Positions 10,601 through 22,700 of a stretch of 64,000 bases of DNA are shown here, one piece after another. Position 1 is the stretch's first letter; every line of letters starts with the position of its first letter. Where the stretch lies: positions 186,001 through 250,000 of the forward strand of contig OW051471.1 in the NCBI GenBank assembly GCA_932521025.1, written 5' to 3'. This DNA is from Oscheius onirici (taxonomy: Eukaryota; Nematoda; Chromadorea; Rhabditida; Rhabditidae). The notes under the pieces were generated by a model. That model made no database searches. It saw only the letters and a list, made by a program, of their open reading frames with translations, and was not told where the DNA came from. Both the position numbers and the translations under genes were made by a program.

Positions 10601-13263
10601 CATTTGCGCACCATCATGCAGCTGACGGGTCAGTCGAAGACCTCGCCGCGACTCTTCAGTACCCTCGTCCATGTGAATCTCGTCACTTTTGTGCTCTTCC
10701 GCTTCGTGGCCCAGCTCCTCTTCGCCAAGTGGTCGTGGACTCACCGTGACCAGATGCACTGGTACTACTTCCTGTTCGGCTTTGGCGGCGAGGTATTCTT
10801 CTCCTGCATCAATGGCGTCCTCTTTGTGCGCGTCCTGGCAGCGGACGGCTATCTGGGAGAGAACTACAAGAGCCGGGATCGAGATGCTGCTCCACGAGTC
10901 GAACAGGAGGAGAAGAAAAACGAGTAAACGGCACGGGTACTTTGAGATCTTTCAAACTATACAATGAATTTTTGGTTCAATTTGTTTTTTAGGGTCATGA
11001 TGAACGGGAACTCACCAAACAGACGGCTCCAGCAGCATTGTTAGCAGCCACGCTACTGCTACAACAAAGGTAGATGGACTGCATCTCTCTAGCTTCAGCT
11101 TGAAGTTTTTCGGAAGGCAGCTGAAACAGAAGGATTGAGAGATAGAGAGAGAAAGCGAGGCACAGAAGGACAGAGGGACAGATAGATAGAAGGAATAGGG
11201 AGAGTGACTCACAGTAACAAACCGGTCAAGTTTCTCCAAGTACGGTCTCTCATGCGTATCTTCGAGTTTTTTCCTCATCAAGAAGCATCTGATTGGGGCA
11301 TACTCAATCGTAAGCACTTTTGCTGTCAGTCCTTCTTCGGACATCTTATCGTAAATGCTTGTGACCCGCTTGCCACATTCGGGGTGATCCGGATCTTCTT
11401 GGTTGAAATGCATGAAATTGTTGTCGACCTTGATGAAGAAAGGCCGCTGGTTTGGGAACTCTAAAAGCAATGAAAATAAGATAAGAGAGTGAAAGTACCT
11501 GGTCTTTTTCCGTTTTTGTACGGTGTCAAAGTTGACTGATCGATATCGGCTGTATTGGTACGGGAAGACGGATCACTGGGACTGTAGACGTCGTTGTCTC
11601 TGGAAGTTTTGTCAGTCCGGTTGTCTAACTGTTGCTCTCTAAAAAGAAGAACCCCAAAAAACATCTAATCAAAACTGACATGTTTAGGGCATAACTGCCT
11701 CCCGTTCCCACAGTTTCGTAGATAGAAAAGCAGCGCCAAAAAGGCCTTAGCTGCTCGATGACATTGAGACAAACGGTCACTGTAGATTCTTTGGGTGGCT
11801 TTTCCAGACTGATCGGTACGGGAGTGGCATCCTTGAGGACGCGAATACATCTTTCTGCAGCTTCGGCTGTCACTTGATGGTTGTAGCCGCCCTGAAAGAA
11901 TGCGTAACTGTGGCTCCGTGAGGAAATTTAAAAAGAAAAAGGCTCACCTCCAAAACCATGAGCAATTTCCCGCCCGCCAATGCTTTCAGATGATAAACGA
12001 GGTGGGAATATCCATCTGGAGTCAGTTCCATTCCTCCCAAAGGATCTCCAATGCAGGAATCGAAGCCGGCAGAGATTATGACAAATTGAGGATTGAACTC
12101 GACGGCTAGCGGCCAGAGAACGTTCCAAAAAATGGCTAGGTAGTCGGCGTCTCCGCAGCCAGTCTGTAAACGTATTGAATTGGTCAGAAAGACTGGGAAC
12201 AGAGGGACAAGCTGTCTAACTGTGTCTTCCAAAATTCAAAACTCACCTCATTCAAAGGCACATTGACGTTGAAGCCACGCCCTTTGTCCTCACCAATATG
12301 ATCGTAGTTCGATTTCTTCAAATGGGGCCAGAAGGCGCCGTGTTCGTGTCGGTGAATGGAAAAATATAGAACTCTAGAAGAATTTTCCAATTAAACAGAA
12401 GAGACTATTATGGCCACCTACCGGTTATCGTTATAAAATATGTCCTGAGTTCCATTGCCGTGATGGACGTCCAGATCAACGATGAGGATTCTGAAGTACA
12501 AAAATAACTGTAAAGATAAAAATCAGAAACCTTTCTGCTCCTTTTTTGAAGGCAGCTTCAGCTGCTTGAGCTGCATTGTTGTAGAGACAGAATCCGCAGG
12601 CACTGTCAGACGACGCGTGATGACCAGGAGGACGGACCAGAGCGAAACCGTTGGTGTACTGTAAGTATAGGATCTCTCTGTCTTTGTCAAAACTGTCTGT
12701 CGAGAAACTGTAACTATCGAAAAGTCTACCTTTCCCTCCATAATGACTCCGGCAAGATAACGACAACAGGAGACGCCGTCCTGAGCGGCTTCAACGGAGC
12801 CCTGAAAGTTCCTGTATACGCTTGTTGTGGCTAGTCGTTGAGCAAGCCACAGTTAGACAGCTGTTAGGCCAAATCGCATTTGGTTCAAAAATAATGTACC
12901 AAAAAACCTACCGGTGACATAAAAACCGAGTCAAAGGAGCTTTTAGTAAAATTGTTCAGCGCATTCTGATCGTCGATTCTCATTTTCTCCATTTCTTCGA
13001 GAAACCCCTGACTGTGACTCTGTTTCAAGCCTCCGTGACCGACAGCGGGAAACGCCTAAGTATTCAAATGTCTGTTTGATCTAGTTGGCGTGAAAACCAA
13101 CATTAAAACACGCGCAGCCATTCAAAGTGTTCTTCTGTTTCAAGAGAGCAAGTATCTTCTGGATCCGGTCTGGACATTCTGGATGCTTGACGTCTACCGT
13201 GTTGCGATGGTTTTTGTGCCTTGGATTGTAGCCCAGAACCGTTTTGCGAGGAGGTAATGTCAT
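7606..13263 (-). CDS. hda-6: HDAC6-type class IIb deacetylase with two catalytic domains, about 798 aa
   Basis: A zinc-dependent lysine deacetylase; known HDAC6 enzymes act mainly on cytoplasmic targets such as tubulin. Sixteen exons join in phase: 13102-13263, 12912-13055, 12730-12801, 12531-12658, 12422-12490, 12247-12373, 11948-12163, 11680-11891, 11499-11638, 11213-11460, 11016-11120, 8496-8627, 8039-8401, 7812-7987, 7684-7771, 7606-7620. Domain 1 shows [24 protein letters not shown] and LEGGYN. Domain 2 shows [29 protein letters not shown] and LEGGYG. Both keep the His pairs, zinc ligands and active-site Tyr, so both look active. No C-terminal ubiquitin-binding zinc finger (present in mammalian HDAC6) is seen. 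The last exon could instead run to 7580 using an alternative acceptor. Intron 11 (8628-11015) holds a complete gene on the other strand. The linker exon 11499-11638 starts with a repeat-like sequence. The start at 13263 is the first ATG that gives the domain 1 N-terminus. Confidence 0.92.
9898..10927 (+). CDS. TLC-domain multipass membrane protein, 272 aa, nested in the HDAC6 intron
   Basis: Exons are 9898-10055, 10226-10549 and 10591-10927 (819 nt, phases match). The protein has about six hydrophobic segments, beginning [19 protein letters not shown], with a central [16 protein letters not shown] and [17 protein letters not shown]. This is the layout of the TRAM-LAG1-CLN8 (TLC) fold, closest in my reading to the TLCD4/TMEM56 group. 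Ceramide synthases have the same fold with a catalytic His-rich motif that I do not see complete here. TLCD proteins have been linked to membrane lipid composition; the exact activity of this one is unknown. The C-terminus is charged (EQEEKKNE). The whole gene lies inside intron 11 of the HDAC6 gene, transcribed in the opposite direction. Confidence 0.88.
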
Positions 13264-16200
13264 GGAATGTGAAGCTGGGCACGGAAGGCGGTAAAAGTAA
13301 TTTTAAAAATACTGACGTCTGGGTGAAAATGGCTGTACACAATTGCGGACAAATTCGGAAGCCATTGGATATTGCAGGGTCAGATAAACGATAGGAGGTA
13401 GACGAGAGTGAAGACTATTTAAGGGTTTCAGGGAGAAGTTGTCACATCAAGGCCACAATTGATTTTGGCTGTCTAACTGTTCCAAGCTATACAAGAAGTG
13501 CGCAGTGTGCGGGGATCTGACAAAAGTTACGGTCTCACTGCGCAGCACCTACTTTCTTGACAAAAATAAGGGAATTCTGGCCTGAATTTTTGTCAAGTCC
13601 TTTTTGGGTCAGAAAACTGATTCAGTTTAACAAAAATTCCTAAATCTATAGATCTCGCTGGCTTTGGAAAAATACTCGAAACTCTAGACAGATCTGGCAA
13701 TATTTCAGCTAGTCAGGCAGTCGGGAAGAATATATCTTGGTCCAAAAAATTCATTGTAGATCTTTGTTCCAAAAAGTCAGACCACCTTCCTGAAAAATTA
13801 CTCTATGAACCCAATTTCCAGCTCATTACCTCCTCCCACTTCTTGCGGTTAGAGTGCTTCGAAATCTCACACCTTTAATGATCCCCTCCGGGGAAACAAG
13901 TTTACTTTCCCTTCATACTCCCATTTAGATTCGCGATAAAAAGAAGGAGAGTAAAAACTACTTCCTCCGTGAGCCAGAGGCTTATTCAAAGCTTTTCGTC
14001 GCCTTCCCTTTCCTCCCCAGATTCCCACAGGCTCTCTTCTTTTTTGGGCCGACCAAAATGCTCGTAAATGGAGACCGCCATGAGAATTTTCGGCATAGCC
14101 ATTCGTCATCGGAGGACGGAAGATATCTTCTTGGTGGAGGTGAGGCCGGAGCGGCATCTATTCTGGCTCTGGACCCGATTTATTTGCGAATGCATCGGAC
14201 CAAATATGCTGTTTGTCGGCAGGACAGCGAGATATGTGAGTTGATTTTGAATTTGTTGGAAAAAATAATACGAAGATCGCGACAGTTTTGATCCAAAACT
14301 TGACTCTCTATTTCTGTCTCTGTCCCTCTATCCCTCTGAACCACAGTTAAACAACTGCTCCAAAAAAATTTCCCCTAATTCTGTTTATGTTTCTGTAGTC
14401 CTTCTGCCGCACGTAGCCTCCTCCCTCCTTTTCAATTTTACGGAGAGCAGGAATCAGTTGGAGCATAAAATATGATCTAGTCACTTTTGACAATTGGACA
14501 CAACTCTTATTATTCACACTACTCTATCTTCTGGATGCGGTCAGCTTTGAAGCAGCCAGGAAGTCCCGCTATTGGTAAGTCTTTGTGCCACAGTTAGACA
14601 GCTGTTAGGCCAAGATTGTGGTCTTGCCCAAATGGCTCTCTTCCCCTTCCCCTGCCAAAAACACTGAAATTGAGCCTCTCAAAACTTGAAAACATTCGCT
14701 CTCTCTGAGCTCTTTGGGGTCTAATTGTCTTCAGGGCTCTGCCACTGGGCCGCAGTTGACACTTTTGATGCCTTATTAAACTAAGGGTGAGAGTCGCGTC
14801 CCTCTGTTGTCTCTCATCTCTCTTTTTCGAGAATTACTTTCTAAGAAAATTATCTACTGAGCTATGATTTATTCTTCCATTTCACAAGGTAAGTGTTTTT
14901 TTAATTCCATACCCAAATTCGGGGTCTCTTGTACCACAAACTGGGTTCTGATCCTTTTCAACAGCCACAGTTAGGCAGCAGGGTAGAAATCTTCCCGATT
15001 TTCAATCCGACTTTATTAATATTTTCACGAATTCAAGTACAATCATGTTATCTCTACTGGCAGTAGAAGAAACACAGGTGACACCTGTCACCTGGCCGCT
15101 GATGATCCGGCTCGTTTTACCCACACCTATTGGTAGCAGAAGTTAGTTTAATCGAGGAAATTGGTCATTTTTGAGGTGAAAAGAACTCATTTGAACAAAG
15201 GGTAAGGTCTGTGACTACTGTACTTACCCGAAAAAAAAAACAAATGTTTTCATGGTAAGGTCTCTGATTATTGAGGTAGGGTCAGATAGGGTGTCTAGGT
15301 TTCGAGAACATTTTATCGAAAAGCAGCATCGGAACTCTTCCGATTACAGTTTTTTCGTCAGCTTCGCATGGACGCGCAGCCGTGAAAATTTCTTGATCAA
15401 GAAAAAGTTTCAAGGAATACATAACCTTACCATGAAAAAAAATTGTTTTCTTTCCGGTTAAGTACAGTAGTACTGTGGTTGTGATACGGAAAGCCACAAC
15501 CGATTTGACAGTAAGTTGTTTCAACCACATTTAAACAAAAATGGGCTAGAAAAGTTGGGAAAGATTTAGCTCAAGTCGGTTGTGGCTCTTTCTTCAAGCC
15601 ACAGTTAGACAGCATTCTATTATAGCCAGCCGTGGCTGACTATCCAAATGCCACAGTTAGACAACTTTCTGTTGGTGCTCCCTTCCAATCCCCACACTCT
15701 CCCCAATTCAATCTCATCATTGTCCTTGATTGTAGGCAGTCAGATGTTTCCGATCGGGAGCCACTCTGTCTCTTTTAGTACCTCCGGGTGCTCGTAAAAA
15801 AGTCTTGCCATTTCCTAGACGAGTCCCCTCATAATCTCAGAACGAATAAGCCACCCTCCTAAAGAATTGTTTATTCGTGGAGGGAAGACGAATTCTGAAT
15901 GGCGGGCTCTATATTCGGGACTGGGAAAGCCATAATTATTGCGGGAAAGATTTCTTGACTTTTGGGTTTCTGAAAACAGACGGTAGTACACTCAAAATGC
16001 GTTCAGCTCACAAAAGAGCAAAAGTGCCCCATCAGGCCCGGAATAGCCACTCACTCTCGGCAACTGTTCGGACACTTCCTGATCTTTTTTTCGGGAATCG
16101 AAAATCACGACATGACTAGCTTGAAGAACAGAAAAGAATTGCTACCAGCTGTCTAACTGTGGCTTCTTCAAGAAGGCTACAACCTATTTCAGCTGTCTAA

Positions 16201-16600
16201 CTGTGGCCTTGTTGAACTACATTGATTTTTCTGATCAATCGACGAGGAAATCCTCGAGAAATACAATTGTGATTTTCGCACTCGGCGCCACCTCCCTGGC
16301 TGCAGCTAGATTGAGATCGAATTACAGACAGTCTCTCGCCTTTCGCTCTCTTCCGGGGCAGGAGTCTGCAAAAAATTAGCCACAGTTAGACAGCTTTGGT
16401 ATAATTGGTTTTGTCTTCAAGAGAGCCACAGTTAGACAACAGTAGCACACGAATAGAATGCCACAGTTAGACAAATGTTAGGCCAAAAAGGAGTTGTGGC
16501 TCTAAATTGCTGTTTTACGAGTATGGCTTTCGGGTATCCAAAGAGATTCCCAGTAGTCATTCTCTTCGAAAAGTTGACCGCCCCCAGAGAATAGCCTCCC
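13264..16600. other. Repeat-rich spacer between HDAC6 and the K+ channel
   Basis: No clear gene. It contains family 1 elements (about 13468, 14345, 14593, 14962, 15601-15670, 16147-16200, 16379-16480) and a partial family 2 copy (13560-13640). One possible exon is listed separately. Promoter and 5' exons of the K+ channel gene may lie in the right half. Confidence 0.5.
14058..14235 (+). CDS. Possible orphan exon upstream of the K+ channel
   Basis: An open frame of 59 codons starts with ATG at 14058 and ends at a good donor (T|GTGAGT) after the residues RQDSEI. It has coding-like composition (SSSEDGRYLLGGGEAGAAS). Candidate short exons with strong donors follow, for example 14548-14577. It could be an alternative first exon of the channel gene, but the phase into the 16706 exon does not fit directly. 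I could not assign a protein family. Confidence 0.3.
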
Positions 16601-16705
16601 TCAAAATCTATACCAGGTGTGGGATTGAATAGATCTCGCGCTCTGGCGCGTGTAAATACTCACACTTTCATCCGCTCTTGTCCCTCTTCCTCAAAGGCCT
16701 GGGAG

Positions 16706-19700
16706 ATGAAGACATGCATCGACCTCGGCGGCGGGCCCAGCTGGAAGCCGCTGCTTCAACGACAACTTTCAGGCGATGCCGAGGGACGACCCGTGAGAGT
16801 CCGCGTCGACAAGCTCGTCCACTACATGGAAGCCAGTCCGGAGTGAGTTTTATCGACAATTTTTTGAAAGAGTTTCTGCGCCACAGTTACGCAAATTCCA
16901 TGTCAAAATGGCTGTGGCTGTCACAGCCACAGTTTGACAACCTTTAGTCGTGAGGCTCTTTGGTTTTTCAAACATGTCGTCATATTTTTGCACCCGCTTT
17001 CATTTTGGGCCCTACTCTCCACGGCTCATTACCCAGCTCTCGTCTGCCACATTTTGTTTGTGGGATCTCTCGTAGAGTCGGGCAAAATGAGGTCCGTTTT
17101 TTCGCCTATCAAGTGCGGGATTTTTGAAAAAAAAAGATACCAAGAGGTGGTGGCCACAACCGATAGCACCTTGAGATCGGGCAGCCACAGTTAGACAGCT
17201 TCTGTGATAACTGGTTGCGTCCAATATAGTCTGGTCAAAAGATGATGGATTACCGTAAGATTTTAGCTCTTCCCTTTGAGGCCCACTATCATGCAAAAAT
17301 TGTATACTCAGCCAACAAATTTGAAAGATACGCAGCGAAAGTTGGAATTTATTGGCTGAGTATCCAACTTTTGCATGCTGAGTGGTTCTCAAAGGGAAGA
17401 GCTAAATTCTTACAGCAAACCCTCTTCTTTTTGAACAAACCATAGTTCTAATTCCCTTTTGCTCAGTTTTTTACACAACTCTCCAGTTCCTCCAACCTTG
17501 TTCCTCCAGCAGCCACATCCATCTGTCTAAAATCTTTGTTCAACCAGCAGAACCGCCCAGGATGTGAACGAGAGATGGGAGGGTGGTTGAAGAGAGAGAG
17601 AGAGAGAGAGTCACACACAGTCCCGCCCCTTTAGCCAGAGCATTCCAATCCGTATCAAGTCGTCTCACTTCAAGATATTTCTCCCTAGATATTCTGAAGG
17701 AAGCTCCGTAACATGATCGGGTCAGTAGCTTCGACTCCGCGGTCTTCAACACAGTACCATAGGTGGCTTCTACTTTTCTGTTCTGTCGGATTCTTTCAGA
17801 AAAATTCCTAACATTTTTAGTAGTTTTCCAAGAAACAGTGGCTGCCAACCTAGATGTTGTGGCCGCCACAGTTAGACAGCTGGTTCTGGCCGTGTTCCAG
17901 TTTTCCCCGGATTCCACAAAGCTCAAATCTGTGCATTGTGTTCTTTTTAAAGACCAAACCTCTTCTTGCGCGCTATTTGATATGCTCCAAGGGCGTAAAA
18001 TTGTGTTAGGATAACAATGGAACGGCGAGACGATGTCCCTCCAGTTCTTCTGCACTTGCTAAAACAAGGAAGAGGTTCTGGCCTCGGAAGATGCCACAGT
18101 TAGACAGCTGTTAGGCCAAGTTGGTTGTCGCCACTTTCAACAGGCCACAGTTAGACAGCTGTTGTGACATCCTTCCAACAACCACGTTTAGAGCATAGTT
18201 TGAACCTTTCAAGATGTTCTGCAGCTGTTCTCTGTTTCAGAAAAGTCCCATTACCTTGGGGCTGACTCATTTTGAGAACCTTCGGATTGAAAATGACTCG
18301 AATTGAAAACAGTCGAAACGAAAAAAATCATTTTGTAAAAGACATTTTGAAACCGTTCAAATTGAAAATGACGAACCGCCAACGATCATTTTGAAAAAGT
18401 TCACTTTGCAGAAATTTGGGCGCAATTGCGTACGAAAAATTCCTACAGTATCTTTTTTATCTTTTTGACGTTTTTTTTTGCTGAAATTACAGGCGTTCTA
18501 TTGGTTTTTTAGTCTTAGAACGTAGAGAAGACTTCACTTATTGGATCTACACCTTTGCAAATCATAATTATGCAAAATTCCGGCTTAAAAGTTGTAAAAC
18601 AACAAAACAAAACAAAAACGTCTACCAAATGAGTATTTACCGGTAAGTACAAAAAAAATGATTACTTGTGCTAAGAATATACCATTGAAACGTAGTTACT
18701 GGAAGTAGCGAAGAATATCGGCTATTTCATCGATCTCCGCAAGAGTATATGGCGCATAAGGTAGTTATCAAGTATTTCGGGCTTCTTTATGGTCTTTATT
18801 TCTGCTATGTGCGGTCTGAAACATTGCTGTAGCATAAAATGTGTGAGAAAAAAAACAAGAAATGCAAGTAAAACACAAAAAAAGCCAAAAAAAGGTTTAA
18901 AAAGAAATAAAAGGATACTGTAGGAATTTTCTGTACGCAATTGAGCCCAAAATTTTGCAAAGTGAACTTTTTCAAAATGACCTTTGGCGATTCGTCTTTT
19001 ACAATTTGAACGTTTTCAAAATGTCTTTTTCAATTTGACCTTTTTCAACGCAATTTTTTTTCAAAGAGACTTTTTTCAATCCGACTTTTTTCAAAACGAG
19101 TCAGCCCCATTACCTCAACCGGGAAAAGTGGTAGAACAGTTGTCCGAGGAACCAGGTTAAAAAGTCTCCCGGACCCGACTGTTCCTGTTCTCTGGAAAAA
19201 ATTTTCACGGGCTCAAAAATCAGCCGTTTTGATGGATTGTCTCGCAAATTATGAAGTGACTCTTATCCAATTAATTTTGAGCGCGCGGATAAACAGCTGA
19301 ATGAGTGATTAAGCTGAGTACTGTAAGCTTCCACATTTCAAAAAAGACGTCTCAATCTCATTAAACTCGGCGCGTGTAAAGTGATTTCTAATCGAGACAA
19401 GGCCATTAATTCAACGTTCGTCCTCTTGTCAATAGGTTTTTGGGGGCTGGAAGACAACTGTCTCTTGAAGAATCTGGGGGAGAGTTTGGAGGAAGTGGGA
19501 AAGGGTCATGGGAACTTTTAGGACAGAGAGAATGCCATAGTTAGACAGCAAGAATTTGGTTGTGGTAGTCTTGACAACGCCACAGTTAGACAGCCAAAAA
19601 TCTCTGTACTTCCAGACACGTTTCCGGAACCCTCGCCGGTCACAATCCCATAGACAGTGACCATGATGACAGCAAAATGGAAGAGGACGTCGAGGCGCGG

Positions 19701-22700
19701 TTTGCCAAGCCCAAAGAAGAAAATGGAACAGTCGGCGACCATGACAGTATACTTCGTCTCAACGTCGGTGGAACCAGCTACCGTATCCGAGTGAAAAGTA
19801 TCGTCAAATATGGCCCGAAGACGCTGCTTGGGAGATTTGTCAGAATGGACAATGAGCACAGAAAAGCCTGGGCGGACGCCTATTTCGACGAGGAGAAGGA
19901 GTTCTTCTTTGAGAGGGTGCCGAGGTGAGCCACAGTTAGACAGCTCTTGGGTTAAATTGGTTGTGGCCTTCGATCACAGTCACAGTTAGGCAGTTATCAT
20001 ACTTTTCAGATACTTCGACCCTATCTACGATTTTTACGCTACCGGCAAGCTTCACGTGCCCAAGGATCTCTGCTTCGACAAATTCATGGCCGAGCTGCGT
20101 TTTTGGGCTGTCAGCCGGAGCCGGATGGACGAATGCTGTAGTCCATTCACACAATACATGGTCAACATGGACACCCAACAGGTTGGTTGTGGCCTGCCAC
20201 AGTTAGACAGCTTTCACTTTATTTGGTTGCCAAAGTTAATGGGGTTTTATAGGAGCAGTTAGCAGCCGATGAACAGGTACAGAAAACTGGAGATTTTGGC
20301 GTGCATGATTTTTATATACATTTCTAGAGAGGGCAGGAGTTGCGTCATTTTACTTCGAAATTTTTGAAGCCACAGTTAGACAGTCTTCTCCAAAAATGGC
20401 GCAACTTCCAAGCCCATAAATGGTTCTCATACAGTTATCTCTTAGGCGTGTTTAACCCCCACAAAGAGTTGGCCATAAAACAGTTCTCTCGCTTATTTTA
20501 AGTTCTCCATGTTTGTACTTTTTAGCTGTAATGCACGAACACAAGAAGATTGCACATTTTTAGGGAAAGGACCACTTTGCCGGCTTGACTCTGGCCAATT
20601 TCCGAAGAAAACTCTGGGCTGTACTGGAAGGACAGACGCAGTCCAAATGGTGGAAGGTGAGTAGTGTTTTTTCCAGCCTTGTTGATTTTGGGCCGCCGGG
20701 CCGCGCACGGATTGGGCGGTATTTTCAAAACAAAGCAGTTTTTTGCATTTTTAAGAGCTTTATACTCATCTTTTCGACTTCTAGGTAGTTTTAATCGATT
20801 CAGCTTGAAAAACTACACTAGAAACAACTATTCCGGTACAAAATTGAAGAGAAAATATGGAGAAATAAACGAAAACACAGTTTTTCAATCATTTTGCCTT
20901 TCTCCATATTTTCTCTTCAATTTTTTTTTGCCGCAACAGTCGTTTCTAGGGTAGCTTTTCACGCTGAATCGATTAAAACCACCTAGAAGACGAAAAAAAT
21001 AAGTATAAAGCACTTAAAAATGCAAAAAACTGCTTTGTTTTGAAAATACCGCACAATCATGGCGCGGCCCGGCGGTCCAAAATCAAGCCTAGTTTTTTCA
21101 CTATAAATTGCGTTTTTGGGAAGGTCACAGACTCGACAGTTAGACAGCTGTTAGGCTCAAATAATTGTGGCTAGGTAAAGAGAGCCACAGTTAGACAACT
21201 TTTGAGCTTTCGGGTCATGTTTAGCATGGTCACAGTTACACAAATGGTAGGTCAAGTTGTGATTTCTCCAAAAAGGCCATAGTTTCATGTGTCAGACCAG
21301 TTGTGGCCGCAATTCTAACAGCCACAGTTAGACAGCTGTTAGGTCAAACCGGACTGTTAATCCCGTGATCTCTCCTCTTTCCGATCTTTGCTGTCATTTT
21401 CTAAAAATACCAGTTTCGTGCGATTTCTGACCCGTCCCGCCCAAACTCACTCTCTTGTCCAGTGCACGGCTGTTCCCTCGTTCCGGGTCCAGTCTCCCGT
21501 CCATTACAGTCGTGCACGAATGGCCCGATCTTTGATGAGGAAGTTGCCTCTAAATATACTCTCAGTCTCTATGAGAGAGCCTCCCGACGGGAGCCATTTC
21601 TTCAAAGAGAAAAAGCGCCTGTTCAAAAATGCTGTGAGAGTGGGCCAGATTGAGAGAAGGTGCTGCTTGGAAGTGAACCATAAAGTTTCAATTCAGGCCT
21701 TCGAAGTCATCTCAACCGCCTTCGTCGTACTGTCCATCTCGGCACTGATTCTGGGCTCGATTCCAGAGTTCCAGGTGCCTCAGAAGAATGAGGACGGTCA
21801 GCTGGTGTATGCTACGGCGACTTATCCGACGTGAGTTTGCGTGAGACGACGTGGAAATTCTTCTGGTCAAAAGTTACAGTAACCACTATCCAGAAGCCAC
21901 AGACTCCACAGTTAGACATACTAGAGCATCATTTTATGCTATTTGGTTTTGTCCTGTTCATTTTTTGGATGTGACCCAAAAATGTCATAGTCATGTCACT
22001 GCGTGAGACCATATTACAGTTTGCGGCCCGACCTGACAGTAAGCATGCCTGGACAACCTGTATGCCAAAGACTCGACAATTGCACAAATCTTGGTTCAAC
22101 TAAGTTGTGGCTTCTAAACCCACACCACAGTTAGACAGATTTCATATCAAATCAGTTGATATCTCAGAGAGGCCATAGTTAGATAAAAAAACTCTTACCG
22201 TTACAGTTTAAAAAAAACTGTTTATTCGGTTTTCAAGGTAGTTCACCTGACCGAGATCACATCCGAAGAGTAGAGGGGTCTTGAAGTGATGATGAGCGCG
22301 TTGAATGATCAGGGTTGCTCAAGCTACGGGATCCGCTAGACAGGCTAGGCTGGCGAGAGATGCCAGGGTACACTACCTTCGTGTACTACCACCCGGGATT
22401 GAACTTGCGATTGCTTTCTTCATAGACTGTCATCCTATCCACTTGACTATCCGGGCCCACCGTTACAGTATCGAAAAAAAAGTTCCAGATATCCCAATGG
22501 AGGCGGACGAACCATCGAATCACGTACCGTTGTCAAAGACGCAAATGAGCAACAGGTTCGTTCCATTCTCTCTGTTACTATCTCTTACAGTAATCCAACA
22601 AAACGCTAAAATCCTTCCAGAATTTCACAACTGAACCTGCGGCTCCAGTAGTTCGTACCAAGGTGACCAGAACCCCTCTTCTACCGAGTGCTCTTTCTCT

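Noticed and set aside
16699..16842. Alternative frame of the first K+ channel exon (LGDEDMHRPRRR...)
   Set aside because: It runs into a stop after splicing to 19616, whereas the other frame continues into the T1 domain and has the expected third-position bias.
21388..21650. Extra K+ channel exon between exons 5 and 6
   Set aside because: The T1-S1 linker is already complete when 20656 is joined to 21697 in phase, and Kv family spacing needs no insertion.
22390..22462. True tRNA gene on the minus strand
   Set aside because: A and B boxes are recognisable but the acceptor stem does not close, and the body recurs elsewhere as a repeat.
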